Positions 23,691 to 32,934 of a DNA stretch of 33,783 bases are shown here, piece by piece. The notes beneath the pieces were generated by a model that saw nothing but the letters and a program-made list of their open reading frames with translations, was not told the origin of the DNA and made no database searches. Origin of the DNA: Fibrobacteria bacterium (GTDB taxonomy: Bacteria > Fibrobacterota > Fibrobacteria > UBA11236). A program made the translations under genes and the position numbers. The stretch covers positions 1-33,783 of the forward strand of contig JADGQO010000049.1 of assembly GCA_017881725.1 (NCBI GenBank), in the 5' to 3' direction. How positions within the stretch are numbered: the stretch's first letter is position 1; each line of letters begins with the position of its first letter.

Positions 23691-26357
23691 ATGAAGCGCA
23701 TCTTGTGTATCCTTCCCCTGTTATCCCTGGCCGCCTGCGAAGGTAAACGGGAGGATCGCAGCAAGGTCCTGGCTAAGATTTCCGGGACGAATTTTTCGCA
23801 AAGCGACTTCGATTTCATGTTGAAAACCCTTTCGGATGATCGGCAGGCCGAAATGGTGAAAGACCCTGAGGCTCGACGCAGACAGTTCGAACTCATTTTG
23901 AAGCAAAAATTACAATCCATGGCGGCCCAAAAAACCAAGTTGGGCAAGTCCGCGACGTTGAACGGCCGGCAAGGGTTGATTGATCAACGTATCGTTTCCC
24001 AATATTATTTCCAAACCTTTCTCGCCGAATGCAACGGTCTGAAAATGGATCAGTTGAAAGCCTATTACCAGGCGAATCCCACCAAATTCTCGAATGACTC
24101 CGGGAAAGTAAAACCGTTTTCGGAAGTCCGTTCAGCCGTGGCCGACTCCGTAATCGCATCCAAGGCGCCGATAGATTCCTTCTACCAAACCAACACCCAA
24201 CGTTACCAACAAAAAGCTTATTGCGAACTCTCCCTTCTTCAAACGCCCAACAAGAAAACCATGGATGAGGCGAAAAAAGCGATTGCCGGGGGAGCGTCCT
24301 TCGCGGATGCAGCGACGAAATTTTCGATTCACGCCGCCAGCAAAGGCAAACAGGGGAAATTCGGCCGGGTGAACCAGGGTGAATCCATGTGGGAGTTGGG
24401 AATGGTTAATTCCGACAGTCTGTTGTTCGCCGATGCCACCAAGCTTAAGCCGGGACAAATCAGCAAACCGTTCAAGCGCGACTCGACCTGGGTTATCGTG
24501 AAGATCGACACGTGCCAACCGCAAATGATACCGGCTTTGGATAAAATCCGTCGCCAGGTGACGCAAGATTATTTGACCCAATACAAATCGCTGGGAAATG
24601 ATAACGCGGTTCCGGCCCTGAAAGCCAAGTATGGCGTCAAGTATAAGAGCGACGAGGCCGTGGCCAGCACGGAAGCCTTGCACCAATATTATGAGGCGCA
24701 TAAAGACTCGTACCTATCCCCGGAATCCTACGATGTTTACGACGTTGAATCGAAAAACAAGGAACAATTGGCCAAACGGGTTAAAGAGGTCAAGGACTTG
24801 GAGGGCTTCAAAAAATTGGCGGCCTCGTTCTCGGAAAACACCTGGACCAAGGCGGATCAGGGCCATGTCGGCTGGATCAAACGCGACTTCTGCCTGCCGG
24901 ACGGAATCGGGATGATGCCGACGCTGTTCATCTCCCTGGATACCATGAAGCCAGGTTTGGTCAACGGCGCCTATCAAAATCCGGACACCAAAAAATGGCA
25001 CGCTTTCTGGCTCGTGGCCAAACAACCGAAGCAAACCAAACCCTTCGAGCGGGTACTGGGTCTAATCAAAACGGATATCAAGTCCGAACGCCAGACGAAT
25101 ATCAAGGCCGAAGATACCTTGGTGACCTATGCGAAGAATAAGGTACTCCGTGAAAAGGACGTCAACTTCTTGCGCGAGGAAATCCCACTGGGAATGCAAG
25201 ATCGCTACACCCGCGATGCGTTGGTGGACTTTTTGTTGACGTGGGACTTATCCTACATGGAGGCCAAATCCCTCGGGTTGCTGGATGACGAGAAACTCCT
25301 GGCCCAGCGGGAAGAGAATAAGATGAACTACTGGGCGCAAATCTATAACGACTCCATCCTTTCCAAAACCGGCGGATTGGATTCGGGCAAGATTAAGAAG
25401 GCTTTCGAGGCCAATCGCCCTTATTTTACCAAGGACTCCACGGATAAGGATTACCACAAGTACGTGCGCGACGTAGCCGCATTTTTGATACTGGATCCAA
25501 AGGAATTGGATATCGAGTACAAAACCAATCCCGAACGTTATAAAAAGGACACCATCCCGCTTTCTTTTGAAGATTCCCGTTATGACATTTTCCAAAACCT
25601 GAAAAGCACCGCTTACGCGAAATTCGAAGTAAAACAGGTGGAAGGGTTGGAAAGGGAATTTCAGGTCGTCATCATGGATCCCACGTTGCTGCCCGCCAAG
25701 ATTAAAAATCCTCAGGAAGCCTATAAACAAGCGCAGAACCTGCATTTTGATCGAAAGCTGGATGTTGCCGTGGATCTTTACTTGCGCTTGCGCAACGATT
25801 TCCCCAAGAACGAATCTTTGCAGGATTCCATTTGCTTCGGCCTGGCGCAGATTTACATCGAACAGGAAAAATATCAGCAGGCCTTGGCCGAGTACCACCG
25901 CCTCTCCTACCTGTACGCCAAGAGCGCCAACAATTACAAGGCCATGTTCATGGTGGGATTCATCCACGCGGAGCATTTGAAAAATGATTCCGCCGCAGTA
26001 CGGGCCTTTGAAAAAATGCTCAAGCAGTACCCCTCAAGCGATTTGTCGGATGATGCCGACTGGATGATTCGCAATATCCGGAGCGGCGGAAAGCTGATGC
26101 CGGTATTGGAAGGCGACAGCGGTTATGTCGCGCCCGATTCGGGCAAAGGGAAAACCGGCGCCTCTCCGCTTGGAAAAAAACCTGAGGTTAAGAAATCCGA
26201 GGCCGCCTCCGCGCCCGCCACAACCGCGCCTGCGGCAAGTACTCCGGCTTCCGCCGTTCCGGCGGCCGGCACTACACCCGCCGATGCCAAAAAGACGGAT
26301 AAAAAGCCCGCCGGGACACCAGCTGTGACGGACCCCAAAAAGGCGCCCGCCAAGTAG
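23691..26357 (+). CDS. Lipoprotein with parvulin-type PPIase regions and C-terminal TPRs
   Basis: From the ATG at 23691 (AAAGGA six bases upstream) the product is 888 residues. The lipoprotein signal MKRILCILPLLSLAAC places lipidation at Cys16, so it is anchored in the envelope. An N-terminal SurA/PrsA-like helical region is followed by a parvulin domain (about 171-275: GGASFADAATKFSIHAASKGKQGKFGRV, KLKPGQISKPF). A second, weaker parvulin-like region follows (about 330-460: GFKKLAASFSENTWTKADQGHVGWI). TPR-like repeats occupy about 715-830 (LDVAVDLYLRLRNDFP, FGLAQIYIEQEKYQQALAEYHRL, RAFEKMLKQYPSSDLSDDADWMI), and the tail is Ala/Pro/Lys-rich. A chaperone role in outer-membrane or secreted protein folding fits the family. 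The combination with TPRs suggests docking to other envelope parts. A frame extension back to 23598 is not needed. Confidence 0.87.
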   Translation: MKRILCILPLLSLAACEGKREDRSKVLAKISGTNFSQSDFDFMLKTLSDDRQAEMVKDPEARRRQFELILKQKLQSMAAQKTKLGKSATLNGRQGLIDQRIVSQYYFQTFLAECNGLKMDQLKAYYQANPTKFSNDSGKVKPFSEVRSAVADSVIASKAPIDSFYQTNTQRYQQKAYCELSLLQTPNKKTMDEAKKAIAGGASFADAATKFSIHAASKGKQGKFGRVNQGESMWELGMVNSDSLLFADATKLKPGQISKPFKRDSTWVIVKIDTCQPQMIPALDKIRRQVTQDYLTQYKSLGNDNAVPALKAKYGVKYKSDEAVASTEALHQYYEAHKDSYLSPESYDVYDVESKNKEQLAKRVKEVKDLEGFKKLAASFSENTWTKADQGHVGWIKRDFCLPDGIGMMPTLFISLDTMKPGLVNGAYQNPDTKKWHAFWLVAKQPKQTKPFERVLGLIKTDIKSERQTNIKAEDTLVTYAKNKVLREKDVNFLREEIPLGMQDRYTRDALVDFLLTWDLSYMEAKSLGLLDDEKLLAQREENKMNYWAQIYNDSILSKTGGLDSGKIKKAFEANRPYFTKDSTDKDYHKYVRDVAAFLILDPKELDIEYKTNPERYKKDTIPLSFEDSRYDIFQNLKSTAYAKFEVKQVEGLEREFQVVIMDPTLLPAKIKNPQEAYKQAQNLHFDRKLDVAVDLYLRLRNDFPKNESLQDSICFGLAQIYIEQEKYQQALAEYHRLSYLYAKSANNYKAMFMVGFIHAEHLKNDSAAVRAFEKMLKQYPSSDLSDDADWMIRNIRSGGKLMPVLEGDSGYVAPDSGKGKTGASPLGKKPEVKKSEAASAPATTAPAASTPASAVPAAGTTPADAKKTDKKPAGTPAVTDPKKAPAK

Positions 26358-26410
26358 GTTCGAACCGTTGCCGGAAGCCCCGGCATTGAAATTGGATGAG
26401 GATGAATTCA

Positions 26411-26437
26411 GGAAGCCCGTCGGGCTTCCTTTTTTTT
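26411..26437 (+). terminator. Rho-independent terminator after the PPIase lipoprotein gene
   Basis: GGAAGCCC (26411-26418) pairs perfectly with GGGCTTCC (26422-26429) around a three-base loop. A run of eight T follows (26430-26437). It separates the PPIase gene from the carbohydrate cluster. Confidence 0.93.
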
Positions 26438-26463
26438 CGCTATCGCCGAAACTCCCAAAATCC

Positions 26464-26492
26464 TTGAGAACCCTAAATCAATTTGGTATTTG
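26464..26492 (+). promoter_or_regulatory. Possible promoter of the mutarotase-like gene, giving a near-leaderless transcript
   Basis: TTGAGA (26464-26469) matches 5/6 of the -35 box and TATTTG (26487-26492), 17 bases on, matches 3/6 of the -10 box. Transcription would begin at about 26499, essentially at the ATG at 26501. No ribosome binding site is visible before that ATG, which fits a leaderless message. The weak -10 keeps confidence low. Confidence 0.35.
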
Positions 26493-26500
26493 TTTTTCCT

Positions 26501-27685
26501 ATGGATACCCTACACGGCGAACCGTCCTATACGCTCAAGAATTCCCAGGTTAACTTGAAGATTACCCGGCTTGGCGGCCACATGGCGCTGGTTCAATTCC
26601 GGTTGGGACGGCGTTGAGTGGAACCTTACGCCCTGGCTCCGTGGAAGCCGAAAGACCTTCCCGTTTCGATGCCTCCGGTCATCCGGGTCCTAAGGGGCGA
26701 TTATTTTTGCCTGCCTTTTGGATCCAGCGCCGGCGTAAAGCACGTGCATGGCGACGCCGCGAACGCAAATTGGAAATTGATTAAAAATTCAGATGATGCC
26801 TTAATCATGCAAATGCAAACCCGTTTACCCGCGGGTGAAATCCCAACGGACCGGCCTACGCGCCTTCCGACGCGAGGACGGTCCGTTACCGAATCCGATA
26901 ATAGCAAGGTACATCTGACCAAGATCCTGAAGCTTCGCGAGGGGCACAGCGCAGTCTATCAGGAGTATCTGATCAGCGGCCTCGACGGCAATTACAATTT
27001 CGGGCATCACGCCATTTTAAAATTTCCGGAAACGGGCCGTCCCTATTCTGTAAATGTTTCCCCATTCCATTTCGGATCCGTAAAGCCGGATCGTTTCTCT
27101 AATCCCGAAGCCAAGGAATACGGCGCCCTGAAAACTGCGGCCCGTTTTACCTCCTTGGGGAAAGTTCCCCTAGCCGAAGGCGGATTCACTTCCCTGCAGG
27201 AATACCCCGCGCGGCGCGGCTATGATGATTTGATTCTTGTCGCCAGTCGGCCGGGAAAGCTTGCGTGGACGGCCGCAACCCTGGACGGCTATGTCTGGAT
27301 TTCACTTAAGGACCCAACCACGCTTCCCAGCACTTTGTTTTGGATTTCCAATGGCGGTCGCCATGCGGAGCCCTGGAACGGCGTGCATACGGCTCGCCTG
27401 GGCCTCGAAGAGGTTTGCGGGTACTATTCGGACGGCTTGGAGATTTCTCGAAAAGACCTTCTTAAGAAGCACAAAATTCCGATGACCTTACGGTTCTCGC
27501 CCGATAAACCGACATCGATTCGCCTGATTCACCTCGTGGCCCCCGTGCCGAAAGGATTCGGCCGGGTGGAAGTCGTCACTGCGGATCCGAAGCCGCCATC
27601 GATTACCATCGAAGATCATCACGGACGGAAAGTTCAAGCGAAAGTAGACTGGAAATTCCTGTATTCGGAGGCCCAGGCGGTTTAA
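26501..27685 (+). pseudogene. Mutarotase-like carbohydrate protein interrupted by an in-frame TGA
   Basis: The frame starts at ATG 26501 (MDTLHGEPSYTLKNSQVNLK...GGHMALVQFRLGRR), meets TGA at 26615-26617 and continues without a shift as VEPYALAPWKPKDLP...PPVIRVLRGDYFCLPFG to 27685. Both sides look like one protein of about 394 residues. Its later part (PARRGYDDLILVASRPGKLAWTAAT, VWISLKDPTTLPSTLFWISNGGRHAEPWNGVH) resembles a beta-sandwich family related to aldose mutarotases. GTG 26618, directly after the stop, has no good ribosome binding site and would drop the first strands. The stop may be a true nonsense mutation (CGA to TGA is one step), a pair of compensating indels (WDGVE appears in another frame), a sequencing error, or read-through. 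TGA is an ordinary stop elsewhere in the window. The gene heads the carbohydrate cluster. Confidence 0.7.
26845..26887 (+). repeat. Inverted repeat inside the mutarotase-like gene
   Basis: AACGGACCG (26845-26853) and CGGTCCGTT (26879-26887) are perfect reverse complements 25 bases apart. A ten-base palindrome, ACCCGCGGGT, lies just upstream at 26827-26836. Together they encode a polar segment (PAGEIPTDRPTRLPTRGRS) between two otherwise hydrophobic-patterned strands, which looks like an in-frame insertion. The left arm and following bases (GGACCGGCC, 26848-26856) recur in the intergenic hairpin at 29191-29227. Confidence 0.6.
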
Positions 27686-27832
27686 AATTATTAGAATTAC
27701 TAAAGTCAATAAAGCCATTAAAAATCAATAGGATTTTAGAATTGCATTCCCGGGTCAGAAGTATTTTTTGAAACGGTTAATACATGTTCAATTTATCCCC
27801 AAATCAGCATTTTAACCTAGGAAAACTGTGAT

Positions 27833-29089
27833 ATGACGACTGCCACCGCCATTCCTGAAGCGAGCAAAAAACCAAAAATCCGCGCCGCGATCGAAACGGG
27901 TGAAGGCATCCTGCGTTTAGCTCCGGCTTGGGTTCCACGCTCCTTTATGATTCCGGGACGTCGGATTAAACTCCACCCCGACGACATTTATGCGCTCGGC
28001 GCCCATCGCGGCGGCATTTGCGAACGCTGGTTCTCATCCACCACCGAAGCGGGCAATGAAAACCGCGCCATCGACGAAGGTTTGAGCTATGTCGTCAACG
28101 ACGGCGAGCGCTTCACCTTGCTGGAAGCCGTAGCCTCGGAAGGCCCCGCGCTCATCGGCAAGAAGATGTGGGACAAATACAAGCGCTGGCCCGTCTATTC
28201 GAAGTACTTCGACAATGCCGGACCCATCGCACATCATATGCACCAGAGCAAGGAGCAAGCCGCCAAGGTCGGCCGCGAAGGCAAGCCGGAAGGTTACTAC
28301 TTCCCCGCCCAGCTCAATTCCATCGGCAACGCCTTTCCACATACCTATTTCGGATTGGAACCCGGCGTGACCAAGGCAGACGTTCGACGCTGCTTGGAAA
28401 ACTGGAACAAGGGCGACAATGGGATCATCGATTTAGCCAAGGCTTATCGCTTGAAGCCCGGCACCGGCTGGCACGTGCCCGATCGCATCTTGCACGCCCC
28501 CGGATCCTTCGTGACCTATGAACCACAATGGGGCAGCGACGTATTCGCCTATTATCAGAGCATGGTCGAAGGGCGCCGCATCGAGTGGGAACTATTGTCC
28601 AAGGATTTCCCCGCCGACAAAGCGCATGATTTGGACTTCCTGGTGGACCAACTCGATTGGGAAGCCAATGTGGACACGCATTTCCGCGACCACCATTATT
28701 TGGAACCCATCAACGTGGCGGAGTCCTGGACCGAAGGCTATCAGGACAAATGGGTCGTGTACGGCGACTTCCATGGCGAACAATTGTTCACGTCCAAGGA
28801 ACTCACGGTGGACCCGGGAGTCAAGATTACGATCAAGGACGGTGGCGCGTACGGCTTGATCACCGTCCAAGGCGTGGGCCGCGTCGGAAAACTGCGTTTG
28901 CAAAGCCCGTCGATGATTCGCTTCGGAGAAATGACCGAAGATGAAGCCTTTGTTTCCTACGATGCGGCCACTCGCGGCGTGACCTACGAGAATACCGGCA
29001 GCGAACCGCTGGTAGTGCTGCGATATTTCGGACCGGATTCATGCCCGGATGCGCCGACTATCGGAGCGTTTAAGAATCTGAAAAAGTAA
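27833..29089 (+). CDS. Phosphomannose-isomerase-like cupin, copy 1
   Basis: The 418-residue product has the order of motifs seen in type I phosphomannose isomerases. HHMH (134-137) and GKPEGYYF (Glu153) stand where the zinc-binding QxH and NHKPE are found. Then come LEPGVTKADVRRCLENW, a GTGWHVP segment with His214, and ILHAPGSFVTYEPQWGSD (His221, Glu230), like the PAGTxHA...GxxxxExQxxSD of that family. An aldose-ketose isomerase or epimerase of a free sugar is therefore plausible, but the length and N-terminal part differ from classic ManA, so no gene name is given. There is no signal peptide. AGGA lies ten bases upstream of the ATG. The 147-base gap before it is AT-rich, with no clear promoter. 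A second copy follows directly. Confidence 0.78.
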   Translation: MTTATAIPEASKKPKIRAAIETGEGILRLAPAWVPRSFMIPGRRIKLHPDDIYALGAHRGGICERWFSSTTEAGNENRAIDEGLSYVVNDGERFTLLEAVASEGPALIGKKMWDKYKRWPVYSKYFDNAGPIAHHMHQSKEQAAKVGREGKPEGYYFPAQLNSIGNAFPHTYFGLEPGVTKADVRRCLENWNKGDNGIIDLAKAYRLKPGTGWHVPDRILHAPGSFVTYEPQWGSDVFAYYQSMVEGRRIEWELLSKDFPADKAHDLDFLVDQLDWEANVDTHFRDHHYLEPINVAESWTEGYQDKWVVYGDFHGEQLFTSKELTVDPGVKITIKDGGAYGLITVQGVGRVGKLRLQSPSMIRFGEMTEDEAFVSYDAATRGVTYENTGSEPLVVLRYFGPDSCPDAPTIGAFKNLKK

Positions 29090-29190
29090 GCGAACGGGAA
29101 TCGGGGAAAGACGTTGGCGCTCAAAGTTTAAAATTGACGTCAGGCGCCTAGTCCCCTGATTCCGCCGCCGGAGTAATTTTAATTTCCTGT

Positions 29191-29256
29191 CGATAGGACC
29201 GGCCCGTCCAACCGGTCGGTCCTATCGGTAATACTCAGTCCTAACGGTTAAACTCA
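29191..29256 (+). repeat. Hairpin and tandem 19-bp repeat between the two cupin genes
   Basis: CGATAGGACCG (29191-29201) and CGGTCCTATCG (29217-29227) form a perfect 11-base stem with a 15-base loop. Overlapping its right arm, GTCCTATCGGTAATACTCA (29219-29237) is followed at once by GTCCTAACGGTTAAACTCA (29238-29256), a 16/19 match. No T tract follows the hairpin, so it is not a classical terminator. It lies 20-90 bases before the second cupin start and could adjust its expression relative to the first copy. Confidence 0.75.
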
Positions 29257-29277
29257 ATGTCTATCGCGGAGATTTAA

Positions 29278-30561
29278 ATGACGGCAGCAGTAGTGATCCC
29301 CAAAACGAGCAAGCAGCCCAACGTTAAAGCGGCCATCGAGGCCGGTGAGGGACTCCTTCGACTCGCGCCGTGTTGGGTCCCCCGTTCGTTTTTAATGCCG
29401 GGCAAACGGCTCAAATTGCATCCCGATGATTATTACGCGCTGGGCGCGCACCGCGGCGGAATCGACGAACGTTGGTTCGCGTCCACCACCGAAGCCGGCA
29501 ATGACAATCGCGCCATCGACGAAGGCTTAAGCTACGTCGTGCATAACGGCGAGCGCTTCACCTTGCTCGAAGCCGTGGCTGCGGAAGGCCCGCGCCTCAT
29601 CGGCCAGAAAATGTGGGACACGTACAAGCGTTGGCCCATCTATTCCAAATTCTTCGACAATATGGGCCCTATCCCCCATCACATGCATCATAACGAAGAT
29701 CAGGCCGCACTGGTCGGGCAAGAGGGGAAACCGGAATGTTACTACTTCCCGCCCCAACTCAATGCCATCGGCAATAATTTTCCGCATACCTATTTCGGAC
29801 TTGAACCCGGTGTCACCAAAGCCGACGTGCGCCGTTGCCTCGAAAACTGGAACAAGGGCGACAATGGCATCCTGAATCTTTCCAAAGCCTATCGTTTGAC
29901 TCCCGGAACCGGCTGGCATGTACCAGCGTGCGTCCTGCATGCGCCTGGGTCATTGCTCACCTATGAACCCCAATGGGGCAGCGACGTTTTCGCCATGTAT
30001 CAGAGCATGGTGGAAGGCCGGCGCGTGGACTGGGATCTTTTCGTCAAGGATACCCCGGAAAAGCATAAGCAGGATCTCGATTATTTGGTCGAACAATTGG
30101 ATTGGGACGCCAACGTGGATCCGAATTTCCGCGACCACCATTATTTGGAACCGATCCACGACGGCGAAACGGAGTCCGAAGGCTACCAGGATCGTTGGGT
30201 CGTTTACGGTCGCTTCGGCGGACCGAACCAAGGCGCGGTCCGAGGCAATCGCGACCTCTTCTCGGCCAAGGAGTTGACCTTGCAGCCCGGAGTCAAGGTG
30301 ACCATCAAGGATAAGGCCGCGTCGGGATTAATCACCATGCAGGGAATCGGACGCATCAACAAACTGCGCATCGAATCGCCGAACATGATTCGCTTTGGCG
30401 CCCAGACCGAGGACGAGGTTTTCATTTCCCACGAGGCCGCAACCCAAGGCGTCACTTTCATCAATACCGGCACCGAGCCGCTGGTCACCTTACGTTACTT
30501 CGGTCCGGACTCCAGCCCGAACTCGCCGCATACCGGCGCGTTCAAGAACATCCGGAAATAA
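29278..30561 (+). CDS. Phosphomannose-isomerase-like cupin, copy 2
   Basis: The 427-residue product is a close paralogue of the preceding gene product, roughly three quarters identical by eye over the whole length. The candidate metal ligands are conserved (HHMH, GKPECYYF, GTGWHVPACVLHAPG, YEPQWGSDVF). The main difference is an insertion of about nine residues (GGPNQGAVRGNRDLF) in the C-terminal part, where copy 1 has a short loop. GGAG lies seven bases before the ATG. Because both copies keep all candidate active-site residues, the duplication looks maintained for two substrates or as a heteromer rather than decaying. The TIM-barrel isomerase gene follows 75 bases later. Confidence 0.78.
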   Translation: MTAAVVIPKTSKQPNVKAAIEAGEGLLRLAPCWVPRSFLMPGKRLKLHPDDYYALGAHRGGIDERWFASTTEAGNDNRAIDEGLSYVVHNGERFTLLEAVAAEGPRLIGQKMWDTYKRWPIYSKFFDNMGPIPHHMHHNEDQAALVGQEGKPECYYFPPQLNAIGNNFPHTYFGLEPGVTKADVRRCLENWNKGDNGILNLSKAYRLTPGTGWHVPACVLHAPGSLLTYEPQWGSDVFAMYQSMVEGRRVDWDLFVKDTPEKHKQDLDYLVEQLDWDANVDPNFRDHHYLEPIHDGETESEGYQDRWVVYGRFGGPNQGAVRGNRDLFSAKELTLQPGVKVTIKDKAASGLITMQGIGRINKLRIESPNMIRFGAQTEDEVFISHEAATQGVTFINTGTEPLVTLRYFGPDSSPNSPHTGAFKNIRK

Positions 30562-30636
30562 ATCAATCCAAAACTTTTACCTAAACCTTCAACGAAACTT
30601 TTACGGAATCCTTTACATAAGACAGCGGAGACCATC

Positions 30637-31671
<1,035 letters not shown>

Positions 31672-31683
31672 AGGATTTAGAGC

Positions 31684-32832
31684 ATGGCAAAGAAAAAATT
31701 AAATATCGGTTTAGTCGGATACGGCTTCATGGGCCGCACCCACTCCAATGCGTATCGTAAAGTCAGTAACTTCTTCGAAAACGATCATGTTCCGGTATTG
31801 AAGGCCGTATGCGGCCGCAACGAGGCCGGCGCCAAAGCGTTCGCCGACAAATGGGGCTATGAAAGCGTCGAAACCGATTGGCGGAAATTAATCGCGCGCA
31901 AGGATATCGACGTCATCGATATTTGCACCCCGAACGACAGCCATTGCGAAATCGCCATCGCGGCGGCCGAAGCCGGAAAAATGATTCTCTGCGAAAAACC
32001 ACTCGCGCGCGAATCCAATGAAGGACTCAAAATGGTCGCGGCGGTGGAAAAGGCCGGCGTACCGAACATGGTTTGGTACAATTATCGCCGCGTGCCGGCG
32101 GTTACCATGGCCAAACAATTGATCGATGAAGGTCGCCTGGGTCGCATCTTTCATTATCGCGCCAAGTTCCTGCAGGACTGGACCATCTCCCCGGAATTGC
32201 CGCAAGGCGGAACCGGCCTATGGCGCCTGGACGCCGCCGCTGCGGGATCCGGCGTGACCGGAGATTTATTGGCCCATTGCATCGATACCGCGATCTGGTT
32301 GAACGGTTCGGTGAAAAACGTTTCGGCGATGACGGAAACCTTCATCAAGGAGCGCAAGCACAACTTGACCGGCAAAGTCGAAAAGGTCAATATCGACGAC
32401 GCCTGCGCTTTCCTGGCCCGTTTCAGCAACGGTTCCCTGGCGACATTCGAATCCACGCGCTATGCCCGCGGCCACAAGGCTCTCTATACTTTTGAAATCA
32501 ACGGCGAACACGCCTCCATCGCCTGGGATTTGCACGATCTTCACCGCCTGCAATGGTTTGACCACAAAGATGAAGGCCAATTACGCGGTTGGCGATCCAT
32601 TCACGTCACGGACCGTGAACATCCTTACATGGACAAGTGGTGGGTGCCGGGATTGCAAATCGGGTACGAACATACCTTCGTCCACCAGGTCGCCGATTTC
32701 TTGACGGGAATCGATACCGGCAAGCCGGCCGCGCCGACTTTCCGTCAGGCACTGGAAACCCAGCGAATTTGCGACGCAGTGCTGGAATCGGCCAAAACCG
32801 AGAAATGGACGGACGTTAAGGTGGATGGGTAG
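31684..32832 (+). CDS. Gfo/Idh/MocA-family NAD(P)-dependent oxidoreductase
   Basis: The 382-residue product starts with a Rossmann dinucleotide-binding motif (GYGFMG, 12-17). The family hallmark CEKPLA is at 103-108 with the catalytic Lys105. The second conserved element, [14 protein letters not shown], gives Asp194 and His198, the Asp-x3-His pair of this family. The C-terminal alpha/beta domain is complete. Members oxidise or reduce a hydroxyl of sugars or inositols with NAD(P). With the isomerase gene 12 bases upstream it probably handles the same substrate. AAGGA lies eight bases before the ATG. No signal peptide is present, so it is cytoplasmic, unlike some secreted members of the family. 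Confidence 0.93.
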   Translation: MAKKKLNIGLVGYGFMGRTHSNAYRKVSNFFENDHVPVLKAVCGRNEAGAKAFADKWGYESVETDWRKLIARKDIDVIDICTPNDSHCEIAIAAAEAGKMILCEKPLARESNEGLKMVAAVEKAGVPNMVWYNYRRVPAVTMAKQLIDEGRLGRIFHYRAKFLQDWTISPELPQGGTGLWRLDAAAAGSGVTGDLLAHCIDTAIWLNGSVKNVSAMTETFIKERKHNLTGKVEKVNIDDACAFLARFSNGSLATFESTRYARGHKALYTFEINGEHASIAWDLHDLHRLQWFDHKDEGQLRGWRSIHVTDREHPYMDKWWVPGLQIGYEHTFVHQVADFLTGIDTGKPAAPTFRQALETQRICDAVLESAKTEKWTDVKVDG

Positions 32833-32934
32833 CTTAAGGCCCCAAATCTTAAAAGCAGGAGTCCATTCTTTACGCTTCGGCGAATCGTTTCGCCCATTAT
32901 ATTAGTGAATCAAGTATAGTCTCCGGGGAATACC

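Noticed and set aside
26615..26617. TGA as a reassigned or selenocysteine codon
   Set aside because: TGA ends other genes in the window (for example the DppB-like gene), and no selenocysteine-family context or obvious following stem was recognised.
32879..32894. Hairpin GGCGAA...TTCGCC after the oxidoreductase gene
   Set aside because: The stem is short and is not followed by a T tract, so a terminator call is not supported.
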